DNA of 64,000 nt, taken from positions 49,339 through 113,338 of the forward strand of contig CALEII010000031.1 of NCBI GenBank assembly GCA_937876205.1. Reading direction: 5' to 3'. A program made the translations under genes and the position numbers. Shown here one piece after another: positions 42,418 through 51,325 of the stretch. Below the pieces are notes generated by a model, which saw only the letters and a program-made list of their open reading frames with translations, made no database searches and was not told the DNA's origin. This DNA is from an uncultured Clostridia bacterium. GTDB lineage: Bacteria > Bacillota > Clostridia > Oscillospirales > Acutalibacteraceae. The number at the start of each line of letters is the position of its first letter. Position 1 is the first letter of the stretch.

Positions 42418-43395
42418 TCAGGCACGATTTATTATATTTATCTGTTCTTTTTTCACTAGTGGATAGGTGATGATGTTTTTCAGGTCAGGATCTTCAGCGT
42501 GCATATCAATAGCAGAAATCTGATGATTACCGTAGGTTGTGTAATAATAAATCCCTTTATCGGCGTTCATACATGATGTGTAAAGTGTGATTTCATAGTT
42601 ACCGTCAACCTTGCAACAGCCCTTTTGCTGGTCAACGGAGCCAAGAATGTGAAAAAACTGATTGACGGACGATGCTTCGTCATTGTCTGAAACAGAATTC
42701 ATCTTCACAAATGATGCTCTTACAAATCTTGACTGTGAAGACAGGTCGCCCGGCAGACCGATAGCACCCATACCACGGCTGTAAAGCTGAAAATCAATGT
42801 TAGCTGAAAAATTATTGACAGGCTGTGCCGAAGACAGATTTACATAATTATTAAGATTGTGCATCTGATACGGAAACGGAGGGTTGTTTGTCAGCACACC
42901 CACAGGGTTGTTATGAATATGCAGACCGTCTTTCATACATTCGGCTGTGATTGCCTGAGCTTTGTCTGCAATAAGCCAGTGAAGCTGTGCTGTGGGCAGG
43001 TTATCACTGAAGGGGGTATCTGTAAGATTGATTTTCTCAAGCAGGAGCCTCACTTCTTTTACGTTTTCGCACTGACTGAGAACCCACGGAATGAACTCAT
43101 AGACTGCAACATTGTCTTTGTTCTCTTTTTCTTTCCCGAAAGAGGCATTGCCCACAAAATTAAGCCCTGCCATACAAAGTCCTTTTTCGTTCATTGCATC
43201 GAAATAAAGTGGATAATTGTCGCAGACATAAGCCATACCGATTATAGCATAATGAGAATTCAGCTTTCTGCCGTTTGTGAATTTAAATGGGAATTTGCGG
43301 GGAGTGAAAGTCACCGTTTCATTGTAGCAAATTTCATAATCAAGAGTCCTGCCGAAATAAAAATTATCCGTTTTGTATGTTATAGCTGTGCACAT
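42418..43395 (-). CDS. bsh: Bile salt hydrolase / choloylglycine hydrolase family
   Basis: 325 residues from ATG at 43395, so that Cys2 becomes the N-terminal nucleophile after Met removal. Hydrolyses the amide bond of conjugated bile salts. Family residues: MCTAITYKTD, FGRTLDYE (Arg and Asp) near 14, MNEKGLCMAGLNF with Asn near 75, NNPVGVLTNNPPF near 165 (Asn), and SRFVRASF near 222 (Arg). Resembles clostridial choloylglycine hydrolase along its length (for example CMNADKGIYYYTTYGN near the end). Penicillin V acylase is the alternative. No signal peptide. Strong sign of an intestinal habitat. Confidence 0.9.
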   Translation of the reverse strand: MCTAITYKTDNFYFGRTLDYEICYNETVTFTPRKFPFKFTNGRKLNSHYAIIGMAYVCDNYPLYFDAMNEKGLCMAGLNFVGNASFGKEKENKDNVAVYEFIPWVLSQCENVKEVRLLLEKINLTDTPFSDNLPTAQLHWLIADKAQAITAECMKDGLHIHNNPVGVLTNNPPFPYQMHNLNNYVNLSSAQPVNNFSANIDFQLYSRGMGAIGLPGDLSSQSRFVRASFVKMNSVSDNDEASSVNQFFHILGSVDQQKGCCKVDGNYEITLYTSCMNADKGIYYYTTYGNHQISAIDMHAEDPDLKNIITYPLVKKEQINIINRA

Positions 43396-43407
43396 AGAAC
43401 CACCATA

Positions 43408-43602
43408 AATCAGAATTTGTCGAGGTCCCCTCGACAAATTCTTGAAAGAATAAATAATAATGAATAAAGAATAATGTTGGAAGGGGCAAGCCCCTTAAAC
43501 CCCATTTATATAATCAAAGCCCGCAGGGCTTCCGATTTTATTATTTATTATTTCTTCTTTATTCTTTTTGTCGGGCAACAGCCCGATAAATTATTGTTTG
43601 CA
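43408..43602. repeat. Modular palindromic intergenic element, complete copy
   Basis: Left hairpin 43412-43442 with 14-bp arms AGAATTTGTCGAGG around TCC. Arms of GAATAAAT/AATAATG words at 43445-43478 and of TTATTATTTATT/TCTTTATTC words at 43535-43569. Core GGAAGGGGCAAGCCCCTTAA at 43480-43499, then GCCC-GCA-GGGC at 43520-43529. Right hairpin GTCGGGC-AACA-GCCCGAT then AAATTATTGTTTG. Confidence 0.75.
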
Positions 43603-43605
43603 AAA

Positions 43606-43642
43606 TAAAAATTACGGACCGAAGTCGGTCCGTAATTTATTA
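43606..43642. terminator. Terminator hairpin of the alpha/beta hydrolase gene
   Basis: AAATTACGGACC, loop GAAGTC, GGTCCGTAATTT; T-rich on the minus-strand side. Confidence 0.8.
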
Positions 43643-43655
43643 TGTGCAGTTATCT

Positions 43656-45473
43656 TTAAAATATTTCTTTTAAAAGTCCGAAAAATGCACCTGCGGGGAG
43701 CTCTGAGAAACCGTCTGTGCCGTAGTTGTCATAGAGCCAGAGACTTATTTTTCTGAGCATTGAGGGGTCCTTTTCAACTGTTGCTTCAACAGCACCGATT
43801 TTAACAAGGACATCGTTAAGCTTTGCTTCACGTTCTTCAAGCTCACCTGCATAGCTTACTGTTCTTGTAAGAACTTCCTTTGCGCCTGCAAGTGCTTCTG
43901 CAAGTTCTGCAGCATCTGCACCTGAGAGGTTGGAAGCATCAACAGTTTCTGCTGTTGCAATAAGGTTTTTGAGATTGAAGATGTTTCTGCCTGCAAGGAA
44001 CTGAGGGAAATCGGGTGATGAATATACATCCTTTACATCATCTCTTGCGATAAGCTCAAGAGCAAGCTTGAGGATAATGTCATTCTGAGCTGTCTGCTCG
44101 TGATACTGCTCGTCAAAGTAAAATGTTGTATCGGGAAGAAGACCTGCAGAGGCGTCAACAACTCTGTCGGGTGAAATGTGGTTATGGTCAGGATTGTTAC
44201 AATGTGTGTTCTTCTGAACATAGTCCTCGGGGAGAGTTTCGCCTACGTTTGCAAAATATGCGCCCATTGATGTTGAATCAGTCTGAATGATGAAGTCGCC
44301 GTTTTCTGTATTCCAGCTTGTGCCCACATTTATAAGGGGAGTGTCGTATTCAACGAAGCAGAACACCTGAACACCGTTTTCAACAAGATTACTGATGTTG
44401 GCTTTGCTGTTAAGCTGTGCCTGATAATAGATGTCAGTCTGTCTTCTGAGTTCAGCTCTTTCGGGAGTTGAAAGGTACTTTTCACGGGCTGTGGGGTAGT
44501 CATCTGAAGGGCAGAGCACCCACATATTTGTGCTTGTTGTCAAAACATCTTCAACAAGAGTTGAAACAGCGGCATCAACAACACTCATAATAACCTCGTC
44601 GGGAAGAATTCTCAGTGCAATTTCAATAAGTCTTGCTGTGAATTCATCGAGAAGGCCGAGGTTTTCAAGGAAGCCGTTGTAAAGATAATCAGGGTCCTTG
44701 AAAGAAAGTCTGTCATTGAAAACATCGCCGATGATTGTTGAGCCGTCAAGTGCGGGAACAACAAGAATAATCTTGTGAAGGTCGTTGACAACATCGGGAT
44801 AATACTCAATAAGACCGCTGAAAAGAGTACCGCCCTGACTGAGGGGAACAAGGTTAACCTTGTCGTGGCCTGTTTGAACCTTGACCATCTGAATGAAATC
44901 ATAAAGCTCGTCAACAAGCTCAAGGTGATTGCCGAAGGAGCTGTATGCAAAATAATACATATGGTCGAGGGGCTGTTCGGTTTCATAAAGATTGAAGGGA
45001 ACATGACTGAAAACCTCTTCCTGACCGTAATCGGGAGTATCTGCTGTAGACTGATAATATTTTTCAGTTACGATTCTGTCTGAGGGTAAACCGTTTTCAT
45101 CACATGCCTGATGACCGAAAATATCCCATACAGCCTGTTTTGCAGCCTCCGAAAGACCTGCATCGCTTTGTGTAAAAAGCGACTTGAGAGCAGGAAGAGC
45201 AAGAGTCTTTATAAGCTTGTCTGTCTGCACATAAGCAGGGAAGCTTGTGATATAATTACCTGCATCGTCTGTGAGAAGCACACCGTTTTCATCTGCAAGC
45301 CATGTGTTTGACTGCCCCAGACCGGGAACGATAATTGTGGGATAAAACTCGCATTCACCGTTGCAGTCTGTCATAACAGCAACATTTTCTGCGGACACAC
45401 TGATAATGCCGACAGAAACAAGCATAACCGCACAAAGAACAATAGAAATGATTTTTCTGAGAGAATTTTTCAT
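43656..45473 (-). CDS. Secreted alpha/beta-hydrolase (LCAT/lipase-like)
   Basis: 605 residues from ATG at 45473. Signal peptide (KNSLRKIISIVLCAVMLVSV). The hydrolase signs are an oxyanion-type PTIIVPGLGQSNTW near 45, and the nucleophile elbow LVPLSQGGTLF near 215 (S-x-G-G form of G-x-S-x-G), with possible Asp in FVEYDTPL near 373 and a His after VDASAGLLPD. The helical C-terminus (from about 490) is extra. Ends in a hydrophobic stretch (AGAFFGLLKEIF). A lipase or esterase outside the cell is likely; the substrate is unknown. Confidence 0.65.
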   Translation of the reverse strand: MKNSLRKIISIVLCAVMLVSVGIISVSAENVAVMTDCNGECEFYPTIIVPGLGQSNTWLADENGVLLTDDAGNYITSFPAYVQTDKLIKTLALPALKSLFTQSDAGLSEAAKQAVWDIFGHQACDENGLPSDRIVTEKYYQSTADTPDYGQEEVFSHVPFNLYETEQPLDHMYYFAYSSFGNHLELVDELYDFIQMVKVQTGHDKVNLVPLSQGGTLFSGLIEYYPDVVNDLHKIILVVPALDGSTIIGDVFNDRLSFKDPDYLYNGFLENLGLLDEFTARLIEIALRILPDEVIMSVVDAAVSTLVEDVLTTSTNMWVLCPSDDYPTAREKYLSTPERAELRRQTDIYYQAQLNSKANISNLVENGVQVFCFVEYDTPLINVGTSWNTENGDFIIQTDSTSMGAYFANVGETLPEDYVQKNTHCNNPDHNHISPDRVVDASAGLLPDTTFYFDEQYHEQTAQNDIILKLALELIARDDVKDVYSSPDFPQFLAGRNIFNLKNLIATAETVDASNLSGADAAELAEALAGAKEVLTRTVSYAGELEEREAKLNDVLVKIGAVEATVEKDPSMLRKISLWLYDNYGTDGFSELPAGAFFGLLKEIF

Positions 45474-45638
45474 TCTGAACATTCCTTTAAAAAATATTTA
45501 ACAACATCTTAACACAATCATATGAGTAATCTATACAGAAATTGTAAACTTTTTATTTATAACGCAACATTTATGTAACAAGTTAATATGAAAACTGAGC
45601 ATTTGTATATGTCTTTTGTCTGTTTTGGAAAAATAATC

Positions 45639-45667
45639 TTGACATAGCTTTTATGCAGGGTTATAAT
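45639..45667 (+). promoter_or_regulatory. Consensus promoter of the GH16 gene
   Basis: TTGACA (45639-45644), 17-base spacer, TATAAT (45662-45667). Perfect sigma-A type boxes. The rest of the gap between this divergent pair (45483-45638) is AT-rich with no other recognised feature. Confidence 0.93.
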
Positions 45668-45699
45668 TTTATTATAAACAAATCAAGAGGTGGATTTTT

Positions 45700-46614
45700 A
45701 TGTTGGAAACTTTTCTTGTGGAAGTTCTTAAGCTTGCTCCCCGTCAGATGTGGGGTTTTGAACAGTTAATGGTAATAATAAAAGACCTTGTCTCCTCATT
45801 CTCAATGCAGAAACTCGCTGCTTATTTCATAGCAATTCTTGAATTTCTCGGACTTGTGATTCTTGACACTCCCGTTACTCCCCGTGGTGATGAGCTTGAC
45901 CTTACAGGTTACAGCCTTGTATTTGAAGACGAATTTGAAGGCGATTCACTTGACACTACTGTATGGGATTACAGAGGAAGCGGTCCCAGAAGAGGTGGTT
46001 TCAATGCTGCAAGTCAGGTTGAAGTAAAAGACGGCAATATGATTATGACAGGTGAATACCTTACTGACGGTACATACGGCGAAGGCTGGTACACAGCTAT
46101 GATCAAGCTCAAAGAACGTTATTGCAAGGGCTATTTTGAAATCCGTTGCAAGGTCAACGAAACTCCCGCTTTCTGGTCAGCATTCTGGATTCAGGCAGAC
46201 GCCCCCTACACAGCTTCAATTTCAAAGGGCGGTGTAGGCGGTGCTGAAATCGACATTTTCGAGTCAGCAAATACAGCTGAAATAATAAATAAAGGCGCAG
46301 TCACACAGACAATCCATTGTGCAGGTGTTGACGGTGTTGAAGAAGGCTTCCAGTCATACAACCTCGGCTCATTCAAGGGCAACAATATTTATGACGAATA
46401 CAACACATACGGTCTTGAATGGACAGATACAGAATACATTTTCTACATCAACGGTGTTGAAACACGCAGAACTTCATTCGGCAACGGTGTTTCCGAAGTT
46501 GAAGAAGATGTTATCGTTTCTCTCGAAATTCCTGCTATCGAAGTGCTTGATACACTCGACAAAGATGCTTCAGCAACATATGTTGTTGACTATGTAAGGA
46601 TTTATCAGAAGTAA
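45700..46614 (+). CDS. Glycoside hydrolase family 16 protein with unusual hydrophobic N-terminus
   Basis: 304 residues. The catalytic domain covers about 70-304: VFEDEFEGDSLDTTVWDY at the start, WSAFWIQAD, and the active-site motif GAEIDIFES near 186 with both catalytic glutamates. Such enzymes cut beta-1,3/1,4-glucans or related polysaccharides. The first 52 residues (for example MWGFEQLMVIIKDLVSS and AAYFIAILEFLGLVIL) are helical and hydrophobic and do not form a normal signal peptide, as there is no charged n-region or cleavage site. It is either tethered to the membrane or exported in another way. RBS AGAGGTGG. Confidence 0.9.
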   Translation: MLETFLVEVLKLAPRQMWGFEQLMVIIKDLVSSFSMQKLAAYFIAILEFLGLVILDTPVTPRGDELDLTGYSLVFEDEFEGDSLDTTVWDYRGSGPRRGGFNAASQVEVKDGNMIMTGEYLTDGTYGEGWYTAMIKLKERYCKGYFEIRCKVNETPAFWSAFWIQADAPYTASISKGGVGGAEIDIFESANTAEIINKGAVTQTIHCAGVDGVEEGFQSYNLGSFKGNNIYDEYNTYGLEWTDTEYIFYINGVETRRTSFGNGVSEVEEDVIVSLEIPAIEVLDTLDKDASATYVVDYVRIYQK

Positions 46615-46618
46615 TATT

Positions 46619-46652
46619 TTCCCCTGTGATTTGTGTCACAGGGGATGTTTTT
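46619..46652 (+). terminator. Rho-independent terminator of the GH16 gene
   Basis: CCCCTGTGA, loop TTTGTG, TCACAGGGG, then ATGTTTTTT. Confidence 0.9.
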
Positions 46653-46700
46653 TACATTATTTTTCTCTTGCAAAGAGAAAAATTCTCTCAATATGCGTTA

Positions 46701-46729
46701 TTGAATTGTGGTTTCTGTTGCGATATTAT
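46701..46729 (+). promoter_or_regulatory. Promoter of the large XRE regulator
   Basis: TTGAAT (46701-46706), 17-base spacer, TATTAT (46724-46729). The words TTATTGAAT occur at 46698 and 46726 and may be operator half-sites. Confidence 0.6.
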
Positions 46730-46765
46730 TGAATCACGGTACCGAATAAATTAAAAGGTGATTTT

Positions 46766-47845
46766 ATGAACATTTATTTCGGCGAAAACCTGAAAAGCTT
46801 AAGAAAACAGAAAAATCTTACCCAGGAACGGCTTGCCGATTTTTTAGGTATATCATTCCAGACAGTCAGCAAGTGGGAGAGGGGCGACACCTATCCCGAT
46901 ATAACAATGCTGCCTGAAATTGCTTCGTTTTTCAGAGTGAGCGTTGACGAGCTTCTCGGTGTAAACAAGGCGGCAGATGAAGAAGAAATCATATCAAAGC
47001 TTAGGGAATATGATAACCTCACCGACAGTAAGCTGATGACGGGAATTATCAATGAGCTGAAGAAAAAATATCCCAATGATTTCCGTGTTATGATAAGATA
47101 TCTCGGTTGCCTTGTCAGGTTTGCGGAAGACAAATCTGCAGTTTCATCGGAAGTTGAGGCAATCTATGACAATATTCAGGAAAACTGCACCGATGACAGA
47201 ATAAGAATAAAAGCAAAAAGAGCCATAATTGAGCATTACAGAAATCTTTATGAAATAAACAAAGCAGGTTTGTATATGCAGAAGTGTCAGGAGATTATAA
47301 ACGAAATGCCTGATATGAGAGATTCACGGGAGATGTTCAGTTTTTATCCTGAGGACAGTGCCGAAAAAGATGAAAACATCAGAAACACACTTGAAGAACA
47401 GTTTCTGCTTCTGAACACCGTGTATTCTCATTATTTCTTTTATGATGAAAGATTTTCCGATGAATGGGTGCTGTCGGCATTTCAAAAGGAGCTTGACTTC
47501 CTGAATTTTATCTATGACGACGGCAACTACGGCAAAATGTGGCGGACTGTGATGTACAATTACGGGCATCTCGGCGTAAGATATGCAAAGCTCGGTGAAA
47601 ACGAAAAGGCAATTGAGAACTTCAGAAAAATGTGCTCTCTTGCAATTGAATTTGACAGTATGGACACAGTCACAACAATGCATTCCGTGATGTTTGAGGG
47701 AAAGAAATTCGATAAACGCACCCTCGGCAGTACCTATAACGCAAAAAGCAGAATAAAACACCTGCTTCTGAACAGATATCCTCTGTCAGATAAGTTCAAG
47801 GCTTCGGATGATTTTAAGGAAATTATAAAAATGGTTGAGGAATAA
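46766..47845 (+). CDS. XRE-family regulator with helical C-terminal domain
   Basis: 359 residues. Helix-turn-helix in residues 5-60 (LKSLRKQKNLTQERLADFL, FQTVSKWERGDTYPD, FFRVSVDELLGV). The rest, about 70-359, is helical with TPR-like repeats (EAIYDNIQENCTDDRIRIK, YAKLGENEKAIENFRKM), as in regulators that bind a peptide or small ligand. RBS AAGGTGA. Single gene. Confidence 0.9.
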   Translation: MNIYFGENLKSLRKQKNLTQERLADFLGISFQTVSKWERGDTYPDITMLPEIASFFRVSVDELLGVNKAADEEEIISKLREYDNLTDSKLMTGIINELKKKYPNDFRVMIRYLGCLVRFAEDKSAVSSEVEAIYDNIQENCTDDRIRIKAKRAIIEHYRNLYEINKAGLYMQKCQEIINEMPDMRDSREMFSFYPEDSAEKDENIRNTLEEQFLLLNTVYSHYFFYDERFSDEWVLSAFQKELDFLNFIYDDGNYGKMWRTVMYNYGHLGVRYAKLGENEKAIENFRKMCSLAIEFDSMDTVTTMHSVMFEGKKFDKRTLGSTYNAKSRIKHLLLNRYPLSDKFKASDDFKEIIKMVEE

Positions 47846-47849
47846 CAAA

Positions 47850-47877
47850 AACACCGCTGAAAGGCGGTGTTTGCTTA
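47850..47877. terminator. Bidirectional terminator hairpin
   Basis: AAACACCGC, TGAAA, GCGGTGTTT between convergent genes. Confidence 0.85.
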
Positions 47878-48261
47878 TCCATTCATTCTTTTTTCAATTT
47901 CTTTCAGAATAAAAGACAGCTCCTTGCCGATATCTGCAATCAGAGAATCAATTTCACAAAGAATTTCTGCCGCAGATGAATTGTTGTGTGAGAAACAAGC
48001 ATCAAAATCATATTTTTTGTCGTCAATAATTACAACACGGCAGTCATTATAATCGTTAAAACTGAAAGTCGAAAATGCTTTGATTTTCAGTTTTTTTATT
48101 AACTTAAAATAGTTGTCGGTGATCTGCGAATAGGCTTCGTTTTCGTCAACAGGCGGAAAATCGGTTTCTGATAACAGATTTTCAAGATTGTCGGCAAGAT
48201 TTCTGAAAGACTTGCTGCTGATAACATCAAGTATCTGTTTTTTCAATATGTCTTTTTTCAT
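47875..48261 (-). CDS. Hypothetical protein, helical ends with a central alpha/beta part
   Basis: 128 residues, ATG start. The ends are helical and charged (KKQILDVISSKSFRNLADNL; IADIGKELSFILKEIEKRMN), the middle shows short beta strands (KAFSTFSFNDY, DCRVVIIDDKKYDF). No signal peptide and no family recognised. It follows the phosphoesterase gene after 38 bases on the same strand and may be co-transcribed with it. Confidence 0.6.
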   Translation of the reverse strand: MKKDILKKQILDVISSKSFRNLADNLENLLSETDFPPVDENEAYSQITDNYFKLIKKLKIKAFSTFSFNDYNDCRVVIIDDKKYDFDACFSHNNSSAAEILCEIDSLIADIGKELSFILKEIEKRMNG

Positions 48262-48299
48262 AATTTATGTTCCATTTTTGTGATTTTTTTAACAACGGA

Positions 48300-49424
48300 T
48301 TATCGATTTGATAAATCTCCGCAATACCATCCGATAACACCGTCTTTTTTCACTATATAACCTTTCGAGTTTTTGAAAATAATTGATAACCTGTCACCTT
48401 TATTTACTGGAAGAATATAGTCGGTATAGTCATATACTTCTGTATCATTTCTGAGAAAAGAATTTGGAATGTATAATTTGCGACCGCTTTTTACATGTTC
48501 AATATATGAAAACTCTTTGCCTTTATTCAAAATTCTGATTTCTCTGTTAACCCACGAAATATATACAGAATCAGTACTTGGATTTTGATTTTCGAGAGCA
48601 TATGCAAAAGGAATTTCATCGTAACTTATATAAGAAATTTCATCAACGGAACAGTTTATGTCGGGAAATATCAAAAGGTTTAATTGCCCGTCTTTTTTTA
48701 CTCCGCACCCTCCGTCTATTGAGATTATTCTTTTTTCACGGTTGATAACAGGGTTCATTTGCGGTATATCAGAACTGTATAAAACAACAGGCCAATGACC
48801 GGCAACTACATATTTATCAAAAATATCCTGAGTATTTTCAGCAAAAGCATCATATTTTGTTAGCTGCATAACACTGTTGTTCAAATTATCCAATACTTTC
48901 TTTGTTCTTAATCCACCATGAACGAAAACAAATTTTTGTGTTTCAATAATTGTCGGCAGATTGGCAAGAAAATCAAATTCTTTTTCAAAATGAGTGATAA
49001 CATCTTTTTTGGATATCAGAATATCTTCAGTTGTATTTATCGTATAACCGCATTCAGCCGCAAGTTCTTCATAAAATGATGTGCCTGTCCATTGCCTTAA
49101 ATTCATCATATAGTTATAAAAACTGCAAACATTTTCTTCAGAAAGCTCATATATCATTTTTAATCTGTAAGCATCAACATTACCGATAAGAGGTATAACG
49201 TTCCCGTTGTTGCAAAGTTCCATAACATATCGCAGGGTATTAAGGCTTTCAGGACCTTTTTCAATCATGTCTCCTACAATGAACAAAATATCTTCGTCAG
49301 AAAATGATGCTTTTTTCAAAATCTCCTTAAAGTATGAAAGATGACCATGAATATCGCTGGTGACAAGAATTCGTCTTTCGGCTTCTATAGTTATCTGTTC
49401 AATTTTTGTAGTTAAATTCAGCAT
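48300..49424 (-). CDS. PPP-type metallophosphoesterase with extra C-terminal domain
   Basis: 374 residues. Phosphatase domain over about 18-250: VTSDIHGHLSYF (GDxHG type), IVGDMIEKGPESL (GDxxDRG type), GNVDAYR where GNHD/E is usual (His replaced by Val), AGHWPV and IDGGCG. The Val for His at a metal-proximal site may lower activity. The last 100 residues look like a small beta-barrel, SH3-like domain (KGDRLSIIFKNSKGYIV). Cytoplasmic. Its start overlaps the stop of the four-helix-bundle gene by 7 bases. Confidence 0.8.
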   Translation of the reverse strand: MLNLTTKIEQITIEAERRILVTSDIHGHLSYFKEILKKASFSDEDILFIVGDMIEKGPESLNTLRYVMELCNNGNVIPLIGNVDAYRLKMIYELSEENVCSFYNYMMNLRQWTGTSFYEELAAECGYTINTTEDILISKKDVITHFEKEFDFLANLPTIIETQKFVFVHGGLRTKKVLDNLNNSVMQLTKYDAFAENTQDIFDKYVVAGHWPVVLYSSDIPQMNPVINREKRIISIDGGCGVKKDGQLNLLIFPDINCSVDEISYISYDEIPFAYALENQNPSTDSVYISWVNREIRILNKGKEFSYIEHVKSGRKLYIPNSFLRNDTEVYDYTDYILPVNKGDRLSIIFKNSKGYIVKKDGVIGWYCGDLSNR

Positions 49425-49786
49425 TGAAAATTATCCTTTTTGGTTTTTGCGGTGTTCAGAGTTGATACAAGAATTCTTTTGATTTCCAGGCAATCATCAA
49501 TCAATGATTCGCCTTCTTGTTCAGTAATGTATTCCGATAATATCAGAAGTCTAAGCCAATATTCAGTTTCTGCAGTTTCTTTTAGTGAAATCTGAAGTTT
49601 AGCAATAAAATCGGCTTTTGAAATTCCGTAAACGGCTTCATTTGCATTTGCTCCGATACTTGTTCCTGAACGAACAATCTGCTTTGAAATAATAGTTTCT
49701 TTTTTCTCTTTGATAAGATATTTTTGCAGTTTTACAATCCTTGCGGCGAATTTCAAGGATTTATCTAATAAAACATTATCTTTCAT
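49418..49786 (-). CDS. Four-helix-bundle protein (IVP/Avd-like), second copy
   Basis: 122 residues from ATG at 49786 with GAGGTGG 5 bases upstream. Same family as 26344-26700: compare KFAARIVKLQKYL, RSGTSIGANANEAVYG, KLQISLKETAETEYWLRLL. About half the residues differ, so it is not a recent duplicate. It overlaps the phosphoesterase downstream and has an A/T word array of the repeat family directly upstream (49799-49899). Confidence 0.85.
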   Translation of the reverse strand: MKDNVLLDKSLKFAARIVKLQKYLIKEKKETIISKQIVRSGTSIGANANEAVYGISKADFIAKLQISLKETAETEYWLRLLILSEYITEQEGESLIDDCLEIKRILVSTLNTAKTKKDNFQC

Positions 49787-49798
49787 TCTTACCACCTC

Positions 49799-49899
49799 AA
49801 AAGAATAAAGAAGAAAGAATATTGAATAAAGAATAATACAAACAGTACTAATGCACAGTTTTATTATTTCATATTTATTCTCTATTCTTTCTTCTTTTA
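49799..49899. repeat. A/T word array beside the second four-helix-bundle gene
   Basis: Left arm 49799-49839 (AAAAGAATAAAGAAGAAA, GAATAAAGAATAAT) and right arm 49860-49899 (TTATTATTTCATATTTATTC, TCTTTCTTCTTTT) can pair into a long imperfect hairpin. AAAAGAATAAAGAAGAAA also occurs, reversed, in the right arm of the element at 43408-43602. There is no GC core. Confidence 0.55.
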
Positions 49900-49919
49900 G
49901 CCTCGTCAGAGGCGCTGTT

Positions 49920-49996
49920 TGGCCCGCTCGAAGGGATTCGAACCCCCGATCTTCAGAATCGGAATCTGCTGCGTTATCCAGCTGCGCCACGAGCGG
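49920..49996 (-). tRNA. tRNA-Arg (anticodon CCG)
   Basis: Minus strand, with encoded CCA (49922-49920). Acceptor stem CCGCTCG/CGAGCGG, D-arm GCGC-AGCTGGATA-ACGC, anticodon stem and loop GCAGA-TTCCGAT-TCTGA with CCG at 34-36, T-arm GGGGG-TTCGAAT-CCCTT, discriminator G. It reads CGG arginine codons. The small hairpin GCCTC-GTCA-GAGGC lies 6 bases downstream. Confidence 0.95.
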
Positions 49997-49999
49997 GGA

Positions 50000-50060
50000 T
50001 GGAATGTACAATCAACAACATTCATTGTAAATTGTACATTGTGAATTGTTAATTATACAT
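50000..50060. repeat. A/T word array overlapping the ychF stop
   Basis: Words ATTGTACA, ATTGTAAA, ATTGTGAA and ATTGTTAA in series, with AATGTACAAT and ATTGTACATT able to pair. The last codons and stop of ychF (AATGTATAA) are part of the array. Confidence 0.5.
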
Positions 50061-51147
50061 TGAATCTGAACAGAACGATATCTCCGTCCTGCATAACGTA
50101 TTCTTTACCCTCTGAACGGACAAGGCCTTTTTCCTTTGCTGCAGCCATTGTACCGCAAGCCATAAGGTCGTCGAAGGATACAACTTCTGCTCTGATAAAG
50201 CCTCTTTCGAAGTCTGAGTGAATCTTACCTGCTGCCTGAGGAGCCTTTGTGCCCTTTTTGATTGTCCAGGCTCTGACTTCCGGCTGGCCTGCTGTCAGGT
50301 ATGACATAAGACCGAGAAGGTCGTAACTCTTCTGAATAAGGAGGTCAAGACCTGCCTTTTCAATGCCAAGCTCTGAAAGGAACATTTCCTTTTCCTCTGC
50401 ACCAAGCTCTGCAATCTGTGATTCAAGCTCTGCACAGATGGGAAGCACCTCTGCACCCTCTGATGCTGCAAGCTCCTTGACTTTCTGATAGCCGACATTT
50501 GCTTCGATATCTGATGCGAAATCTTCTTCGCTCATATTACAGGCATAGATAACGGGTTTTGCAGTGAGAAGTGCAACTGAGTCGAGAAGTGCCTTTTCGT
50601 CGTCATCAACCTCAACTGCTCTTGCACACTTGCCCTCTTCAAAGGCACTGCGCACTCTCTTGAAGAACTCAACATCCTTTGCAAATGACTTGTCGCCCTT
50701 CATAGCTTTTGTGTCCTTGTCAATTCTTCTGTCAAGGATTTCCATATCGGAAAGAATAAGCTCATAGTTGATTGTTTCGATATCTCTCACGGGGTCGATA
50801 CTGCCGTCAACGTGAACGATATCGCTGTTTTCAAAGCATCTTACAACGTGAATGACTGCATCAACCTCACGGATGTGTGAAAGAAACTTGTTGCCGAGTC
50901 CTTCACCATTTGCTGCACCCTTTACAAGACCGGCAATATCAACAAATTCAATGACTGCGGGAGTGAATTTTACGGGATTGTACATTTCAGCCAGTTTGTC
51001 AAGTCTGTAATCGGGAACTGAAACAACACCTACGTTGGGCTCGATTGTACAGAACGGATAGTTAGCCGACTGTGCACCTGCATTTGTCAGGGCATTGAAA
51101 AGTGTGCTTTTGCCTACATTGGGAAGACCTACTATACCTAATTTCAT
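50053..51147 (-). CDS. ychF: Redox-regulated ATPase YchF
   Basis: 364 residues, normal length. An Obg-family P-loop protein that prefers ATP and associates with ribosomes. G1 GLPNVGKSTLFNAL at 6-19, G3 FVDIAGLVKGA near 69, the NMSEED in place of NKxD near 201 (why ATP is preferred), and the TGS domain at the C-terminus (PEVRAWTIKKGTKAPQAAG, DFERGFIRAEVVSFDDL). ATG start. Confidence 0.96.
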   Translation of the reverse strand: MKLGIVGLPNVGKSTLFNALTNAGAQSANYPFCTIEPNVGVVSVPDYRLDKLAEMYNPVKFTPAVIEFVDIAGLVKGAANGEGLGNKFLSHIREVDAVIHVVRCFENSDIVHVDGSIDPVRDIETINYELILSDMEILDRRIDKDTKAMKGDKSFAKDVEFFKRVRSAFEEGKCARAVEVDDDEKALLDSVALLTAKPVIYACNMSEEDFASDIEANVGYQKVKELAASEGAEVLPICAELESQIAELGAEEKEMFLSELGIEKAGLDLLIQKSYDLLGLMSYLTAGQPEVRAWTIKKGTKAPQAAGKIHSDFERGFIRAEVVSFDDLMACGTMAAAKEKGLVRSEGKEYVMQDGDIVLFRFNV

Positions 51148-51325
51148 TTTTTTTATATCTCCACTTCTTGAAAAGTTATATATCTATACTATTTTATCAT
51201 ATTTTTCCGCATATGTAAAGCGGTAAACAAAACGGGTTGTTCTGAGGGATATTTCTTATCCGCCCGAAATGCAGTGATAACCGCTGATTGTTTCACTACA
51301 TTATACGTGAGGATGGACAATTTGT

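Noticed and set aside
49899..49914. GCCTC-GTCA-GAGGC hairpin as terminator of the tRNA
   Set aside because: On the minus strand it is followed by TAAAAGAAG, not a T run, so it is not a convincing intrinsic terminator.
49787..50011. N-terminal extension of the four-helix-bundle ORF up to 50011
   Set aside because: It reads through the tRNA-Arg gene and the word array; the ATG at 49786 has a good ribosome-binding site.
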